Assembly (NCBI RefSeq): GCF_026735165.1
Contig: NZ_JAPQES010000003.1
Location: forward strand, 186,001 to 250,000
Source of the DNA: Clostridium ganghwense
GTDB taxonomy: Bacteria > Bacillota > Clostridia > Clostridiales > Clostridiaceae
DNA length: 64,000 nt
Direction of reading: 5' to 3'
Below are positions 18,508-27,373 of this stretch, piece after piece. Position 1 is the first letter of the stretch. Every line of letters starts with the position of its first letter. Position numbers and translations under genes: made by a program. The notes below the pieces were generated by a model. It saw nothing but the letters and a program-made list of their open reading frames with translations. It was not told where the DNA came from and did no database searches.

Positions 18508-19803
18508 TTATTTAACAACTTTTACTTTATAACCTGGTTTAATATTTTTCAAACCTTCAGTTACAATCTTGTCACTTAGGGATACTCCATCTATTAAAAC
18601 CTTATCTCCGTATATACTTTTAATGATTATATTCTTTCTTGAAATTCTATCTTTGTCTACTACATAAACATAATCTTCCCCATCATTTAAGATTGTTGTT
18701 ATCGGCAGCCATATACCTTTTTTATTTTCTAATTTAATATTAACCTTTGATACAGAGCCTACATAAAATTTATCCTGTGGAATTCTCTTATTCATCTTAA
18801 TCTTTGCCTTATATGTTCTGCTTTTAACATCAGGTGTCTGCTCTATTTCGGTAACCACACCTTCCGTTTCTATGTCATTAATTTTTATGCTAGCCTTTGT
18901 ACCTGTAGTTATTCTTTGTATATCATTTTGAGCTATTTGTATATCAATAACCTGCTCTTCTGTACGAATTACCACAACAGGATATCCAGCAGCTGTATTT
19001 TCACCAGCTTTATTTAGTACCTTCACTACATATCCCGATATTCCTGATTTAAGAACTGTATCCTTCAACATGCTCTGCTTGGCTTCATATTGAGTTGTTG
19101 CTGCTTCATATTGTGATTGTGCTGCTTCGTATTGAGCCTTTGCTCCATTATACACAGCAAGAGCACTTTCCTTATCCTCAGCTCTAGCTCCATTTTCAGC
19201 CTTAGACAGTACTTCCTTTGAACTATCTAAAGCAACCTTAGCACCATCAAGCTTAATCTTTATGTCATCAAGCTGTTGTTTTGAAACAATTCCTTCCTTA
19301 TACAGTTTTTCTGCTCTACCATGGCTTTCTTTTGCATAATTGTAGTTGTTCTCAGCATTTTTAACAGCTAATCTAGCATTATTTATGTCTTCCTTCTGAG
19401 CTCCATTCATAGCTTTATCATACTGTGCCTTTGCAGCATCTGCTTGAGCCTGTGCCATAGATACTTTTCCTTTTGCAGCTTCCATCTGTCCTCTTGCTCC
19501 ATCAACTGCAAAATTGTAATCTTGATTATCCAATACGGCAATCACTTGTCCTTGTTTAACATACTCCCCTTCTTTAACAGATATTTGTGCAATTTTTCCT
19601 GGTACTTTAAAACTATATTTTATGATATCTTCTGAATTTGTATTACCTAAATACTCTAATAAAATAGGGTAATTTTCTTCTTTTGCTTCCATAACCTTTA
19701 CAGGTATTATTTTTTCTTGTTCACCAGCTTCAGCATTTTTACTGCATCCAGCCATTGAAAACACCATAGCTCCTGTAAGCAAAAATGAAACTAATTTTTT
19801 CAT
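18508..19803 (-). CDS. RND efflux adaptor (HlyD/MFP family) lipoprotein
   Basis: 431 aa, first gene of the operon, with a GGGGGGA ribosome-binding site. The lipobox is MVFSMAGC, so it is probably lipid-anchored outside the membrane. The split lipoyl/barrel-sandwich domain is recognisable (ISVKEGEYVKQGQVIAVLD near residue 75 and ISGYVVKVLNKAGENTAAG near 255). A long coiled-coil hairpin (about 105-240) lies between, rich in Ala and Gln, followed by the beta-barrel and membrane-proximal domains. It should couple the permease to the TolC-like proteins. It is divergent from a TetR regulator and has an operator just downstream of its -10 box. Confidence 0.88.
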   Translation of the reverse strand: MKKLVSFLLTGAMVFSMAGCSKNAEAGEQEKIIPVKVMEAKEENYPILLEYLGNTNSEDIIKYSFKVPGKIAQISVKEGEYVKQGQVIAVLDNQDYNFAVDGARGQMEAAKGKVSMAQAQADAAKAQYDKAMNGAQKEDINNARLAVKNAENNYNYAKESHGRAEKLYKEGIVSKQQLDDIKIKLDGAKVALDSSKEVLSKAENGARAEDKESALAVYNGAKAQYEAAQSQYEAATTQYEAKQSMLKDTVLKSGISGYVVKVLNKAGENTAAGYPVVVIRTEEQVIDIQIAQNDIQRITTGTKASIKINDIETEGVVTEIEQTPDVKSRTYKAKIKMNKRIPQDKFYVGSVSKVNIKLENKKGIWLPITTILNDGEDYVYVVDKDRISRKNIIIKSIYGDKVLIDGVSLSDKIVTEGLKNIKPGYKVKVVK

Positions 19804-19833
19804 AGAATCCCCCCAGAAGAATTATTTAGTTGT

Positions 19834-19851
19834 AGCGACCACCTTGTCGCT
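19834..19851 (-). promoter_or_regulatory. TetR-type operator, efflux side
   Basis: On the minus strand this reads AGCGACAAGGTGGTCGCT. It matches 15 of 18 positions of the site at 19960-19977 in opposite orientation and has GCGAC/GTCGC dyad symmetry. It covers the predicted initial transcribed region of the efflux operon. Confidence 0.75.
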
Positions 19852-19863
19852 CAATATAAAATA

Positions 19864-19892
19864 ATATTATCACACCATGAAAATACTGTCAA
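19864..19892 (-). promoter_or_regulatory. Promoter of the RND/TolC operon
   Basis: On the minus strand: TTGACA (19892-19887), 17-nt spacer, TAATAT (19869-19864). This is near consensus for sigma A. Transcription should start near 19857, just before the operator. Confidence 0.75.
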
Positions 19893-19926
19893 TTAGCATA
19901 ATATTAACTTTAACAATAAGTTAATA

Positions 19927-19955
19927 TTGACAATATTCTCTAAAGGTTTTATACT
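19927..19955 (+). promoter_or_regulatory. Promoter of the tetR gene
   Basis: TTGACA at 19927-19932, 17-nt spacer, TATACT at 19950-19955. Transcription should start around 19962, inside the second operator, which fits autorepression. Confidence 0.75.
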
Positions 19956-19959
19956 TTAA

Positions 19960-19977
19960 AGTGACTAGATGGTCGCT
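19960..19977 (+). promoter_or_regulatory. TetR-type operator, regulator side
   Basis: AGTGACTAGATGGTCGCT is the second copy of the operator, lying between the -10 box and the ribosome-binding site of the regulator gene. Confidence 0.75.
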
Positions 19978-19994
19978 TGTTGGGAGGGGATTAT

Positions 19995-20654
19995 TTGCCA
20001 AAACAAACTTTTTTAAATCTACCTATAGAAAGACAAAAAGAAATTATTGATATATCCTTAAAAGAATTTTCAGATCACAACTTTGAAACAGCATCTATGA
20101 ATAAAATAATTACTGAAATTGGTGTGGCAAAAGGAAGCTTTTATAGATATTTTGAAAATAAAAAGGATTTATATTTATTTTTGCTTGAACATGCATTAAA
20201 TAAAAAAATAGACTATTTAGAAAAGAATATAGATACAACTACTACAGGAGATTTTTTTGAAATCTATAAAAGTACCGTATTTAACTATATGAAATTTGAC
20301 TTAACATTTCCAATCATAAGCAAGTTTTTAAGAACTGCTGTTGAAAGTAAATATATTGAGGAAACACAAGTCCTAAACTCTCTACATGGAAAAACCTTTA
20401 TAACAAATCTAGTATCAAAAGGGCAGGGGGAAGGACAGATAAAACAATCTTTAGATATTGATTTTGTGATTTTGTGCATAATGAATTTATCAGAAGCTAT
20501 GCTAAACTACATAAATGTTAAACTGGGACTTAGCTATAAAGAGCTGCTTGAAATAATGGAAGGTGAAGTTACTACTTCTAAAACTGAACTACAGAATATA
20601 TTTGCACAATTGATGGAGGTTTTAAAGACAGGACTAAAGCCAGCAGAAGCTTAA
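19995..20654 (+). CDS. TetR/AcrR-family repressor of the RND/TolC operon
   Basis: 219 aa from TTG 19995, chosen because GGGAGGGG (19982-19989) ends 5 nt before it; the frame is open from TTG 19977. The N-terminal HTH is clear: TASMNKIITEIGVAKGSFYRYF at residues about 29-50. The C-terminal helices form a ligand-binding domain of unknown specificity. It is divergent from the efflux operon, and both promoters carry one copy of the same 18-bp operator, so it very likely represses both and is released by a pump substrate. It ends in a terminator shared with the convergent lipoprotein gene. Confidence 0.88.
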   Translation: MPKQTFLNLPIERQKEIIDISLKEFSDHNFETASMNKIITEIGVAKGSFYRYFENKKDLYLFLLEHALNKKIDYLEKNIDTTTTGDFFEIYKSTVFNYMKFDLTFPIISKFLRTAVESKYIEETQVLNSLHGKTFITNLVSKGQGEGQIKQSLDIDFVILCIMNLSEAMLNYINVKLGLSYKELLEIMEGEVTTSKTELQNIFAQLMEVLKTGLKPAEA

Positions 20655-20675
20655 AATAAGCTCTGCTGGCTTTTA
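20638..20675. terminator. Shared hairpin terminator
   Basis: AGCCAGCAGA...TCTGCTGGCT pairs across 20638-20671, with T4 following. The TAA stop of the TetR gene lies in the stem-loop and the convergent gene ends at 20676. Confidence 0.75.
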
Positions 20676-21065
20676 TTATTTCTCAATTAATATATTTGCT
20701 ACGTTCTTACCACCTTGTACTGCCTGCACATTGATAGTCATACCTTTATATTCTTCTTGTAAATTCTTATACTGTTTCTTTAGTTCCTGAGCATATTGAT
20801 TAGCTATTTTAGTAATATTCTCTTGCTTAACTCCTTTTTTTATAATCATAGTAGCTGTTATTGTCTTTCCTTTAATATAAACCTTGCTACCAGATACAAT
20901 ATCTTCTTTTGTTATCTTTTCAGTCATTGCTTTATCTTCCACCTTTGCCTTTTCATCTTTTGGTGGTGCAACTGGCTTTGGTTTACCGCAAGCAGCAAGC
21001 GATGCTGAAAGGGCTAATATAGAAACTAAGGCTGTTATTTTTTTTCTTAATGATTTTTTTGTCAT
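20676..21065 (-). CDS. Small lipoprotein with basic/acidic linker
   Basis: 129 aa from ATG 21065, which has GGAGG 9 nt upstream. The earlier in-frame ATG at 21080 overlaps that site. The lipobox is ASLAACGK. A Pro/Lys/Glu-rich linker (about 27-50) leads to a compact domain of about 80 residues with beta strands (GSKVYIKGKTITATMIIKKG) and a helix. I do not recognise the family. It is predicted to be anchored on the outer face of the membrane. It is convergent with the tetR gene and likely monocistronic. Confidence 0.65.
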   Translation of the reverse strand: MTKKSLRKKITALVSILALSASLAACGKPKPVAPPKDEKAKVEDKAMTEKITKEDIVSGSKVYIKGKTITATMIIKKGVKQENITKIANQYAQELKKQYKNLQEEYKGMTINVQAVQGGKNVANILIEK

Positions 21066-21209
21066 TTCAATATCCTCCATTATTATTTAATTGTGCATTT
21101 AATTATACTATAGTGAAAAAAATAATTCTAGTTAAGAAAAACATGTTAACATATTATTTAAAATAATGCAGCATAATAATTTATGCAATGATTTTGAGGA
21201 GGTAAAACT

Positions 21210-21632
21210 ATGCAAAATAAAAGAAAATCCATATTATTTGTAGTTATATCAATACTTGCTTTAAACCTATTTGGCTGCGCACCAAAATCTAAATATAAAG
21301 GAACTGTATTAGAGCCTATAGATAAGCTGGTAAATGTGCTGTATTTCAATACTGGTACATATTCAGATTATAAAGCTATATTCACTAACCCTGATACTGC
21401 TTTAACCGAAGAAGAATTTAATAACTTTAGAAAAAATCCAGATAAAAATGAATTTAAATATGGGACAGATTCACCTGATGAAATTATGTCCCATATAAAA
21501 GCTATTCCAGAAAATGATAATCTCGCCACTGTATACTATTTAGAAGACGTAAATAAAACAGATGAGTCTGAATCATCTATGCAGTGGAAAGTTGAAAACA
21601 AAGCGGGAAAATGGCTTCTTAAAAATGATTAA
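21210..21632 (+). CDS. Small lipoprotein
   Basis: 140 aa, ATG after GAGGAGG. The signal sequence has a lipobox (LNLFGCAPKS). The mature part is about 118 residues, with Tyr/Asp-rich stretches and a C-terminal strand pattern (MQWKVENKAGKWLLKND) common in small clostridial lipoproteins of the NTF2/DUF4878-like fold. It is predicted to be surface-anchored; its function is unknown. It has its own terminator, so it appears monocistronic. Confidence 0.65.
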   Translation: MQNKRKSILFVVISILALNLFGCAPKSKYKGTVLEPIDKLVNVLYFNTGTYSDYKAIFTNPDTALTEEEFNNFRKNPDKNEFKYGTDSPDEIMSHIKAIPENDNLATVYYLEDVNKTDESESSMQWKVENKAGKWLLKND

Positions 21633-21636
21633 AGAT

Positions 21637-21681
21637 AAAGACTAATGGGTAGATAATGCCTATTAGTCTTTATTTTTTTCT
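21637..21681 (+). terminator. Rho-independent terminator
   Basis: TAAAGACTAATgggt...gccTATTAGTCTTTA forms a long stem at 21637-21673, followed by a T-rich run. It lies directly after the lipoprotein stop codon. Confidence 0.85.
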
Positions 21682-21844
21682 TAACTGTAATATTGTAATC
21701 CCTGTTAAACTAACATCTAATAAAGATTTTCTCACTACATTACACTTTATAGAAATACCCCACTAAAAAAAGTTGTCCACTTTTTTAAACCTACTGCATA
21801 TTTAAAAAATAAAGAGATTTTTTACGAAAGGAGACAACCTTACC

Positions 21845-23581
21845 ATGAATAATAATGAAACAAAAAAGCCAAGTAGTTCTTTTGGCAATATATTTGAAAA
21901 TAATAATACATACTGCAAATATGTAAAGAAAAATATAGTTCCAGTATCCAACTTTATAATTAATCCTCTATATGTAGTGGAAGGAGAAAATGAAAGTGAA
22001 ATTACTTCACAAATAATATGCAAGGATGGGTCTGTATTTGAAAGAACCTTTAATCTAAACACCTTTTCAGATATTGCAAGCTTTAGAAAGTCACTAAATA
22101 ATCTAAAGCTTTGTTTTGCAGGAAATATAGAACAACTTCAATATATCAAATCTATAATATCTAGCAAACCTTATAAACATATCAAAGGAGTACAAGCTGT
22201 TGGATTCCATAAAATAGATGGAGTAGAATTATTTATAACAGGAGATGCAACGGTAGACAAAAATATGAATCTCTATGAAAAAGCAGCTATGATAAGAGGC
22301 TATGAAGAACTTACTACAGATATTTTAAGATACACTGAAATCTCAAAAGATGAACTAGAAAGTATAGCAAAATCTCTATTCAACTTTAATACCCTAAACA
22401 TTACTTCTACTATAATGGGCTACATAGGCAATACTTTCTTAAAAGGTAAGTTTTGTGGAAACAATATAAAATACAACCATCTGATTATAGAAGGACAGAG
22501 CGGCAGCGGCAAAAGTGAAACTCTTGAAAATATAATAATGCCCATTTTGTCTATAAGCAAAAATCCTATGAATGCCAGCGAATGTACTCCCTTTGCATTA
22601 AATAGATCTGCCAGCAGTTCAAATTTTGTACCGCTTATATTAGATGAATACAAACCAAGTAAAATGGGAGCAAATAAGCTTTCAGCTATATCCAACATAA
22701 TGAGAAACTCCTACGACAAGCATACTACCATAAAAGGAGTATCTACGCTAAAAAAGAACAAGGAATTTAAGGTACAAGCCTCTTTAATCATATCTGGTGA
22801 AGGTGGAATTACTGAAACTGCCAATATTGAAAGAAGCCTTAGAGTTATATTTTCAACCTCTTTTCACAGCGAAAAAAGAGAAAAGCATATTAAACATCTA
22901 AAGAAAAACAAAGTTCTTTTAAATAAACTTGGAAAAAGTCTTTTGTCCCTAGGAATGAAGATGGACAGCCAGCAGCTTATGGAAGTTTACAATAAAATAG
23001 AAAACAGTATATGTGCAGATGTTATTAAAAATAGCAGAATTAAAAACTCTGTAGTAAATGCTTTTTTAGGTATTGTACTTATAAAAGCACTTTTTAAAAC
23101 TCTAGATTTAGATTTTGAAAAATCTGTAGGACATACCATAAAAGAAATAAAAAACGCCATAATAGATAATGCTAGAAGTGATTTGTTAGATGACAGCTGT
23201 GGAAGTAAGGGTGTTATAGATTATACCCTTGAAACCATAAATAGAATGGCTATAAACGGAATAATAAATAAAGAACATGATTATGCAGTAGTAAAGGATA
23301 AAAATAAAAATACTATTTTAAAACTAAATTACATATCCTTCTACGATAGATTCTTAAAATATTGCAGAGAACACTGTATAGAGCATGAGGTGCTCCCTCT
23401 AAGCAGCTTTAAAAAGCAGCTTAGCAAGATGGAATACTGTATGAGTTTTAACAAACCGCTAAGCTTTAAAACATTCTCAGGATATATTAATGAATACAAA
23501 ACCTTTAGATGTGCAGTTCTTGATGTAAACTTATTAAAAAATATAAATATTGATTTAGATTATATTTTGAATATAAATTGA
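21845..23581 (+). CDS. Orphan P-loop ATPase, DUF927/P4-primase-helicase-like
   Basis: 578 aa, ATG after AAAGGAG. The Walker A motif GQSGSGKSET is near residue 220 and a Walker B-like VPLILDEYKP near 265. A SLIISGEGGITETANIERSLRVIF segment follows, with the sensor/arginine pattern of superfamily-3-type helicases of phages and integrative elements. The N-terminal 200 residues resemble the domain before the ATPase in DUF927 proteins. It is normally part of a mobile element's replication module, yet no integrase, primase or capsid genes surround it here. It may be a domesticated or leftover gene. It lies inside the predicted invertible segment. The family call is from motif layout only. Confidence 0.6.
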   Translation: MNNNETKKPSSSFGNIFENNNTYCKYVKKNIVPVSNFIINPLYVVEGENESEITSQIICKDGSVFERTFNLNTFSDIASFRKSLNNLKLCFAGNIEQLQYIKSIISSKPYKHIKGVQAVGFHKIDGVELFITGDATVDKNMNLYEKAAMIRGYEELTTDILRYTEISKDELESIAKSLFNFNTLNITSTIMGYIGNTFLKGKFCGNNIKYNHLIIEGQSGSGKSETLENIIMPILSISKNPMNASECTPFALNRSASSSNFVPLILDEYKPSKMGANKLSAISNIMRNSYDKHTTIKGVSTLKKNKEFKVQASLIISGEGGITETANIERSLRVIFSTSFHSEKREKHIKHLKKNKVLLNKLGKSLLSLGMKMDSQQLMEVYNKIENSICADVIKNSRIKNSVVNAFLGIVLIKALFKTLDLDFEKSVGHTIKEIKNAIIDNARSDLLDDSCGSKGVIDYTLETINRMAINGIINKEHDYAVVKDKNKNTILKLNYISFYDRFLKYCREHCIEHEVLPLSSFKKQLSKMEYCMSFNKPLSFKTFSGYINEYKTFRCAVLDVNLLKNINIDLDYILNIN

Positions 23582-23691
23582 AGAATTAATAATAACCCCT
23601 ATATAAAAAAAGTATAATATTGATAAATTTTAGGCTGAAAGTGTTGATATGCCTAGAATTACAATATTACACCTATTTTAAAGGTCTCTAG

Positions 23692-24192
23692 CTAATAAGT
23701 AACCATTACATCGCCTTTATTAGTTTTAATCTTTATAGGAGTATCTTTTTTACTAGGTACAACTACTTTATTACCAGTAACATTATAATCATCTGGTTTT
23801 AAGTCATTTCCAGATACATTAACTCCTGAAACTTCTATGCCCTTTGGAAGGGTTATAGTTACTATATCACCTAATATTAAGTTATAACTTACTGTGCCCT
23901 TAGCAGTAATATCTGTTTTTGAAGATTTATTTTCTTTGTCTTCACCTGACTCTTTCACAGTAGAGCTTGTATTATTTTTATTTTGAGTATCCTGTTTTTT
24001 ATTAGAAGTATTATTAGAATCAGAAGATTTTTTATCTGATGCTGATTTGTCAGAATTAACAGCTTCAACTTTTTCTACAGGTTTAACATTATCTTTAACA
24101 CTACTATTAGATTTTGAACTACACCCAACTAATGATATTAATGACGCTATTACTAAACTTGTTGCTATATTTTTTATCGATTTCTTATTCAT
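23692..24192 (-). CDS. Lipoprotein with Ser/Lys-rich linker
   Basis: 166 aa, ATG behind GGAGGAAAG. The lipobox is ISLVGCSSKS. Residues about 25-95 are a low-complexity Ser/Asn/Lys/Asp linker. The last ~70 residues form a small beta-rich domain (GTVSYNLILGDIVTITLPKG, then NKVVVPSKKDTPIKIKTNKG). It is predicted to be membrane-anchored with a wall-spanning tether; function unknown. It is followed by the S-layer-associated genes upstream on the same strand, separated by 71 nt from the SLAP gene, so co-transcription is possible. Confidence 0.65.
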   Translation of the reverse strand: MNKKSIKNIATSLVIASLISLVGCSSKSNSSVKDNVKPVEKVEAVNSDKSASDKKSSDSNNTSNKKQDTQNKNNTSSTVKESGEDKENKSSKTDITAKGTVSYNLILGDIVTITLPKGIEVSGVNVSGNDLKPDDYNVTGNKVVVPSKKDTPIKIKTNKGDVMVTY

Positions 24193-24263
24193 TTAAACTT
24201 TCCTCCATGTTACTTAAATTATCCATACAAACATATTATAATTACCTCAATTAAATAATTAAG

Positions 24264-25103
24264 TTAATTAATTTTATTATTTGCAAATTTAACAGATAAT
24301 TTTTCTAAATTATATTGACTTAAATCTAATTTATCAGTATTGACAACAATATTAAATATCTTAGCCTTTAGTGAACTTACTTCTAGTGACTCAATATTTA
24401 AAATATCAGACCAAATAATTTTATTATCAGCATCATAAAGTGTTAATGGAAGCTTTTCGACTTTAATTTTTTTATTATGACCATTACGTATTACAATTGC
24501 AATATATATTTTGTTGTCAACTTCTATTTTTATATCATATGTATTTAAACTTATATCTCCTCGTTTTAATAAAGGAAGATTTTCTAAATACTCATTAAGT
24601 TTGTTTTTTAGTGATACTGCTAGATTATCTGGAGCATTTTCATATGCTACCTTAACAGTTTTTAAAGCTTGGATATTTCCTCCAAAAACAATTTTACAAT
24701 TATCCTTTGATACTTCCTCAGCAAATACATTTTCTTTATCAAAAAGCAACTTCCAAGGTCTTGCACTTAAAGGAGGGATATCTCCTATTTCTCTTAAATC
24801 AAAAATTTGACTAGCTAGTACATTTTCATTACTATCTATTATAGATATAGGAATTTTATCAAAATTAATTTTTTTCTTAAGTCCATTTCTAAAAAAAATA
24901 CTTGCTTCTAATTTGTCACCTAAGTCAAAAATATAAGAAGTACTAATATTTATATCATTCTCTTTTATATCTGGAAATTTTTCTAACTCATCGTTTATTA
25001 GTTCTTTTTGCAGTTTTGACATTATTTCACTAGCTTTTTGATCTAGTGATAATTCTAATTGAACATCTTTTTTTTCGTTATTTAGTTGATTTTTGCTACT
25101 CAT
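24264..25103 (-). CDS. SLAP-domain protein (S-layer-associated assembly factor)
   Basis: 279 aa from ATG 25103, 5 nt after GGAGG. The longer frame to 25151 starts without a site, and its ATG at 25115 overlaps this one. Two copies of a ~120-residue domain are seen: about 50-150 (INISTSYIFDLGDKLEASIFFRNG, then SQIFDLREIGDIPPLSARPWK) and about 175-275 (YDIKIEVDNKIYIAIVIRNG). The pattern matches the SLAP domain, known from proteins linked to S-layer secretion by the accessory Sec system in Bacillus. No signal peptide is present, so it is probably cytoplasmic or handled by a non-classical route. Its place next to three S-layer-type genes supports a role in their assembly (inference). Confidence 0.72.
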   Translation of the reverse strand: MSSKNQLNNEKKDVQLELSLDQKASEIMSKLQKELINDELEKFPDIKENDINISTSYIFDLGDKLEASIFFRNGLKKKINFDKIPISIIDSNENVLASQIFDLREIGDIPPLSARPWKLLFDKENVFAEEVSKDNCKIVFGGNIQALKTVKVAYENAPDNLAVSLKNKLNEYLENLPLLKRGDISLNTYDIKIEVDNKIYIAIVIRNGHNKKIKVEKLPLTLYDADNKIIWSDILNIESLEVSSLKAKIFNIVVNTDKLDLSQYNLEKLSVKFANNKIN

Positions 25104-25231
25104 AATTACCTCCATATCTCTAAAATTTTCATAAATATAGTATATCATCAAAGGGTACAGATTAAAATATATTATAGATAATATTTACTATTTTTAATAA
25201 ATAGAGTTATAATTAGAAAACTTTACAATAT

Positions 25232-25268
25232 AAAAAGACCGATGGATATAAAGATACCCATCAGCCTT
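25232..25268 (-). terminator. Terminator of the S-layer gene cluster
   Basis: On the minus strand GGCTGATGGGTAT...ATATCCATCGGTC is followed by T5. It lies about 130 nt after the stop of the 648-aa surface protein. The 25152-25399 spacer holds nothing else recognisable. Confidence 0.7.
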
Positions 25269-25399
25269 TTAGATATGTTATTTCGATATGATTATTTAGT
25301 TTTCACTGCAAGATGTGAGTGCAGTATGTTTATGAATTTAAGATATGATTTTTTTGAAAAGTTTCCGTTCATTTATTTGAATTTGAGAAGGATTGCTAA

Positions 25400-27346
25400 C
25401 TATTCAGCAGCTTTTACTGTTATTGTTGTAACATCTACAGGAACAGTTTTTCCGTCAGCTGTTATAGTAATTACTATTTCTCCTTTATCATCAGCAGCAC
25501 CAGAAGTAACTTTTAGTTTTGAATCAGCAATAGCAACTTTTCTTGCAGTATCGCCAACTTTATTAGTTACAGCTGATTTTGCATTAATCATACCTAATGT
25601 AATATCATCATCTGCAGAATATCCGTCATTAGCAACTTCTATATAGATAGTTCCATCTGCATTTATTTCAACTTTGTCATCACCTGTTATTGCTACATCT
25701 TTAACTATATTATTTAAAGCTAGTTCTCCATCTCCAGCCATTGTTAAGTCTGAACCAAAAGTAACTCCTGTCATTGATGGTGTTGAATCTTCAACTTTAA
25801 CTGTATATGAAGCTCTAACTACTGTTCCTTCTAAAATATTAATTGTAGCTGTACCTGTCTTAGTACCAGCTGCAACTGATATAGCACCCTTTGCATCAAC
25901 TGCTACAGTAGCTATATCCTTGTCTGAAGTAGTTACAGCATAAGTTTTTCCTGTTTCTGCTATATCAGTTTCGGCTCCAACTAAGTATCCATTTTCATTA
26001 TATTTATTATAGCTTAATACAATTTTATTATCTTCGGCATTATATATATCTATAACATTATCTTCAGCACTAGTTTCTAATTTTCTTGTTACATTTTCAC
26101 CAATAGCTTCAACTGAAACTGGTATACTTAATAACGTCTTGTCATCTGATTTAATTTCAATGTTACCTGTTCCGACTTTAGCTGCCTCTGCTGTTACAGT
26201 TAATTCAACTTTTCCATCCTTATTGGAAGCATCTGGATTAGCTATAGTTGCTATCTTATCTTCTGTTCCTGTTTTTACAACATTGATAGCATCTAAATCA
26301 AGTCCTGCAAATAAATCATCATATTGGTCTTTAACAACAAGATTTACTACTTTTTCACCACTATTTACAAGTTTAACATTTGTAGCATCTGCAGTTACAG
26401 TAGTAGCTTTTCTACTTTCAGCAACAATTACTACAGGTACTTCTAAAGAAACATCACCTTTAGTAATTGTAAGTACTACTGAACCTGGTGATACTGGAGT
26501 TATCTTTCCACTAGCATCAATAAGAACTACTTTATTGTCAGATGATTTGAAAGTTGCATCTGCAATTGTTGAGTCTTCTGTTCCAGCTAATAAAGTTCCT
26601 TTAACATCTCCAAGTGTAACTACGTCATCTAAAGCAATTTTTCCGCTCTTAATTTCCACAGCTTTATTTGTTTTTAAAGTATATGAAGTAATTTCTGTTA
26701 CTGTTGTAGCATAATCAACAACTGTAACCTTTACTAAATCAGATTTAGCAACTTCTTTTCCGTCTTTAGAAATCACAACTTCATATTCAAAAGTTGTTGC
26801 TGCTACTAAAGCATCTGCAATTTTTCCATCTGCTGCAACTTTTGCGCTAGTTGAATTAAACTTTACAGTATAACCAGCTTCAGTTAATTTTGCAACATCA
26901 GCAGCTTCAGTTTTACCGTTAATAGCAAACTTTAATTGTTGACCTGCCTTAGCATCAATTGACTCAGTAATAGCTTTAACTGAATTTACCACTAATCCTT
27001 GATTAAAATCATCTGCTGGTCCTACTTCTTTAACTGTTTCTACAGCTTTAAATATGTTTTCAGCAGTTCTATCTCCTTCAGGTATTGCTCCAACTTTTGT
27101 ATTAACTTCTGCAAAATTATATACTTTTCCATTATGTTCATAACCATATTGATCTGCAGTTAATGCAGTATCGAATGCAAAATGCATTTTTTCTTTAAAA
27201 CTTTGGCTGTGGCTTAATACCATTTCTTTAGTATCTAATTTATAAAAATCACCATCTGCTGCAAATGCTGTATCTACAGTAGCCATTGTCATAATCCCTG
27301 CTATTGCAGCTGTTGATAATACTGCTACATATTTATTCTTATTCAA
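25400..27346 (-). CDS. Secreted S-layer-type protein with Big_2-like domains
   Basis: 648 aa, TTG start 7 nt after GGAGGAG. A signal peptide spans residues 1-29 (ending VDTAFAADG). Repeated Ig-like domains of the bacterial Big_2 type follow from about residue 230 (patterns such as VVLIDASGKITPVSPGSVVLTITKGD and IATVAVDAKGAISVAAGTKTGT). The overall composition is acidic and Ala/Val/Thr-rich, almost free of Cys, as in S-layer and wall proteins. No SLH or CWB2 anchor is visible. It is the third gene of the S-layer cluster, 89 nt after the main S-layer gene, from which it is separated by a hairpin without a T-run. It lies fully within the predicted invertible segment. Confidence 0.75.
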   Translation of the reverse strand: MNKNKYVAVLSTAAIAGIMTMATVDTAFAADGDFYKLDTKEMVLSHSQSFKEKMHFAFDTALTADQYGYEHNGKVYNFAEVNTKVGAIPEGDRTAENIFKAVETVKEVGPADDFNQGLVVNSVKAITESIDAKAGQQLKFAINGKTEAADVAKLTEAGYTVKFNSTSAKVAADGKIADALVAATTFEYEVVISKDGKEVAKSDLVKVTVVDYATTVTEITSYTLKTNKAVEIKSGKIALDDVVTLGDVKGTLLAGTEDSTIADATFKSSDNKVVLIDASGKITPVSPGSVVLTITKGDVSLEVPVVIVAESRKATTVTADATNVKLVNSGEKVVNLVVKDQYDDLFAGLDLDAINVVKTGTEDKIATIANPDASNKDGKVELTVTAEAAKVGTGNIEIKSDDKTLLSIPVSVEAIGENVTRKLETSAEDNVIDIYNAEDNKIVLSYNKYNENGYLVGAETDIAETGKTYAVTTSDKDIATVAVDAKGAISVAAGTKTGTATINILEGTVVRASYTVKVEDSTPSMTGVTFGSDLTMAGDGELALNNIVKDVAITGDDKVEINADGTIYIEVANDGYSADDDITLGMINAKSAVTNKVGDTARKVAIADSKLKVTSGAADDKGEIVITITADGKTVPVDVTTITVKAAE

Positions 27347-27373
27347 CGTTGACTCCTCCTCTTATTTTCAATG

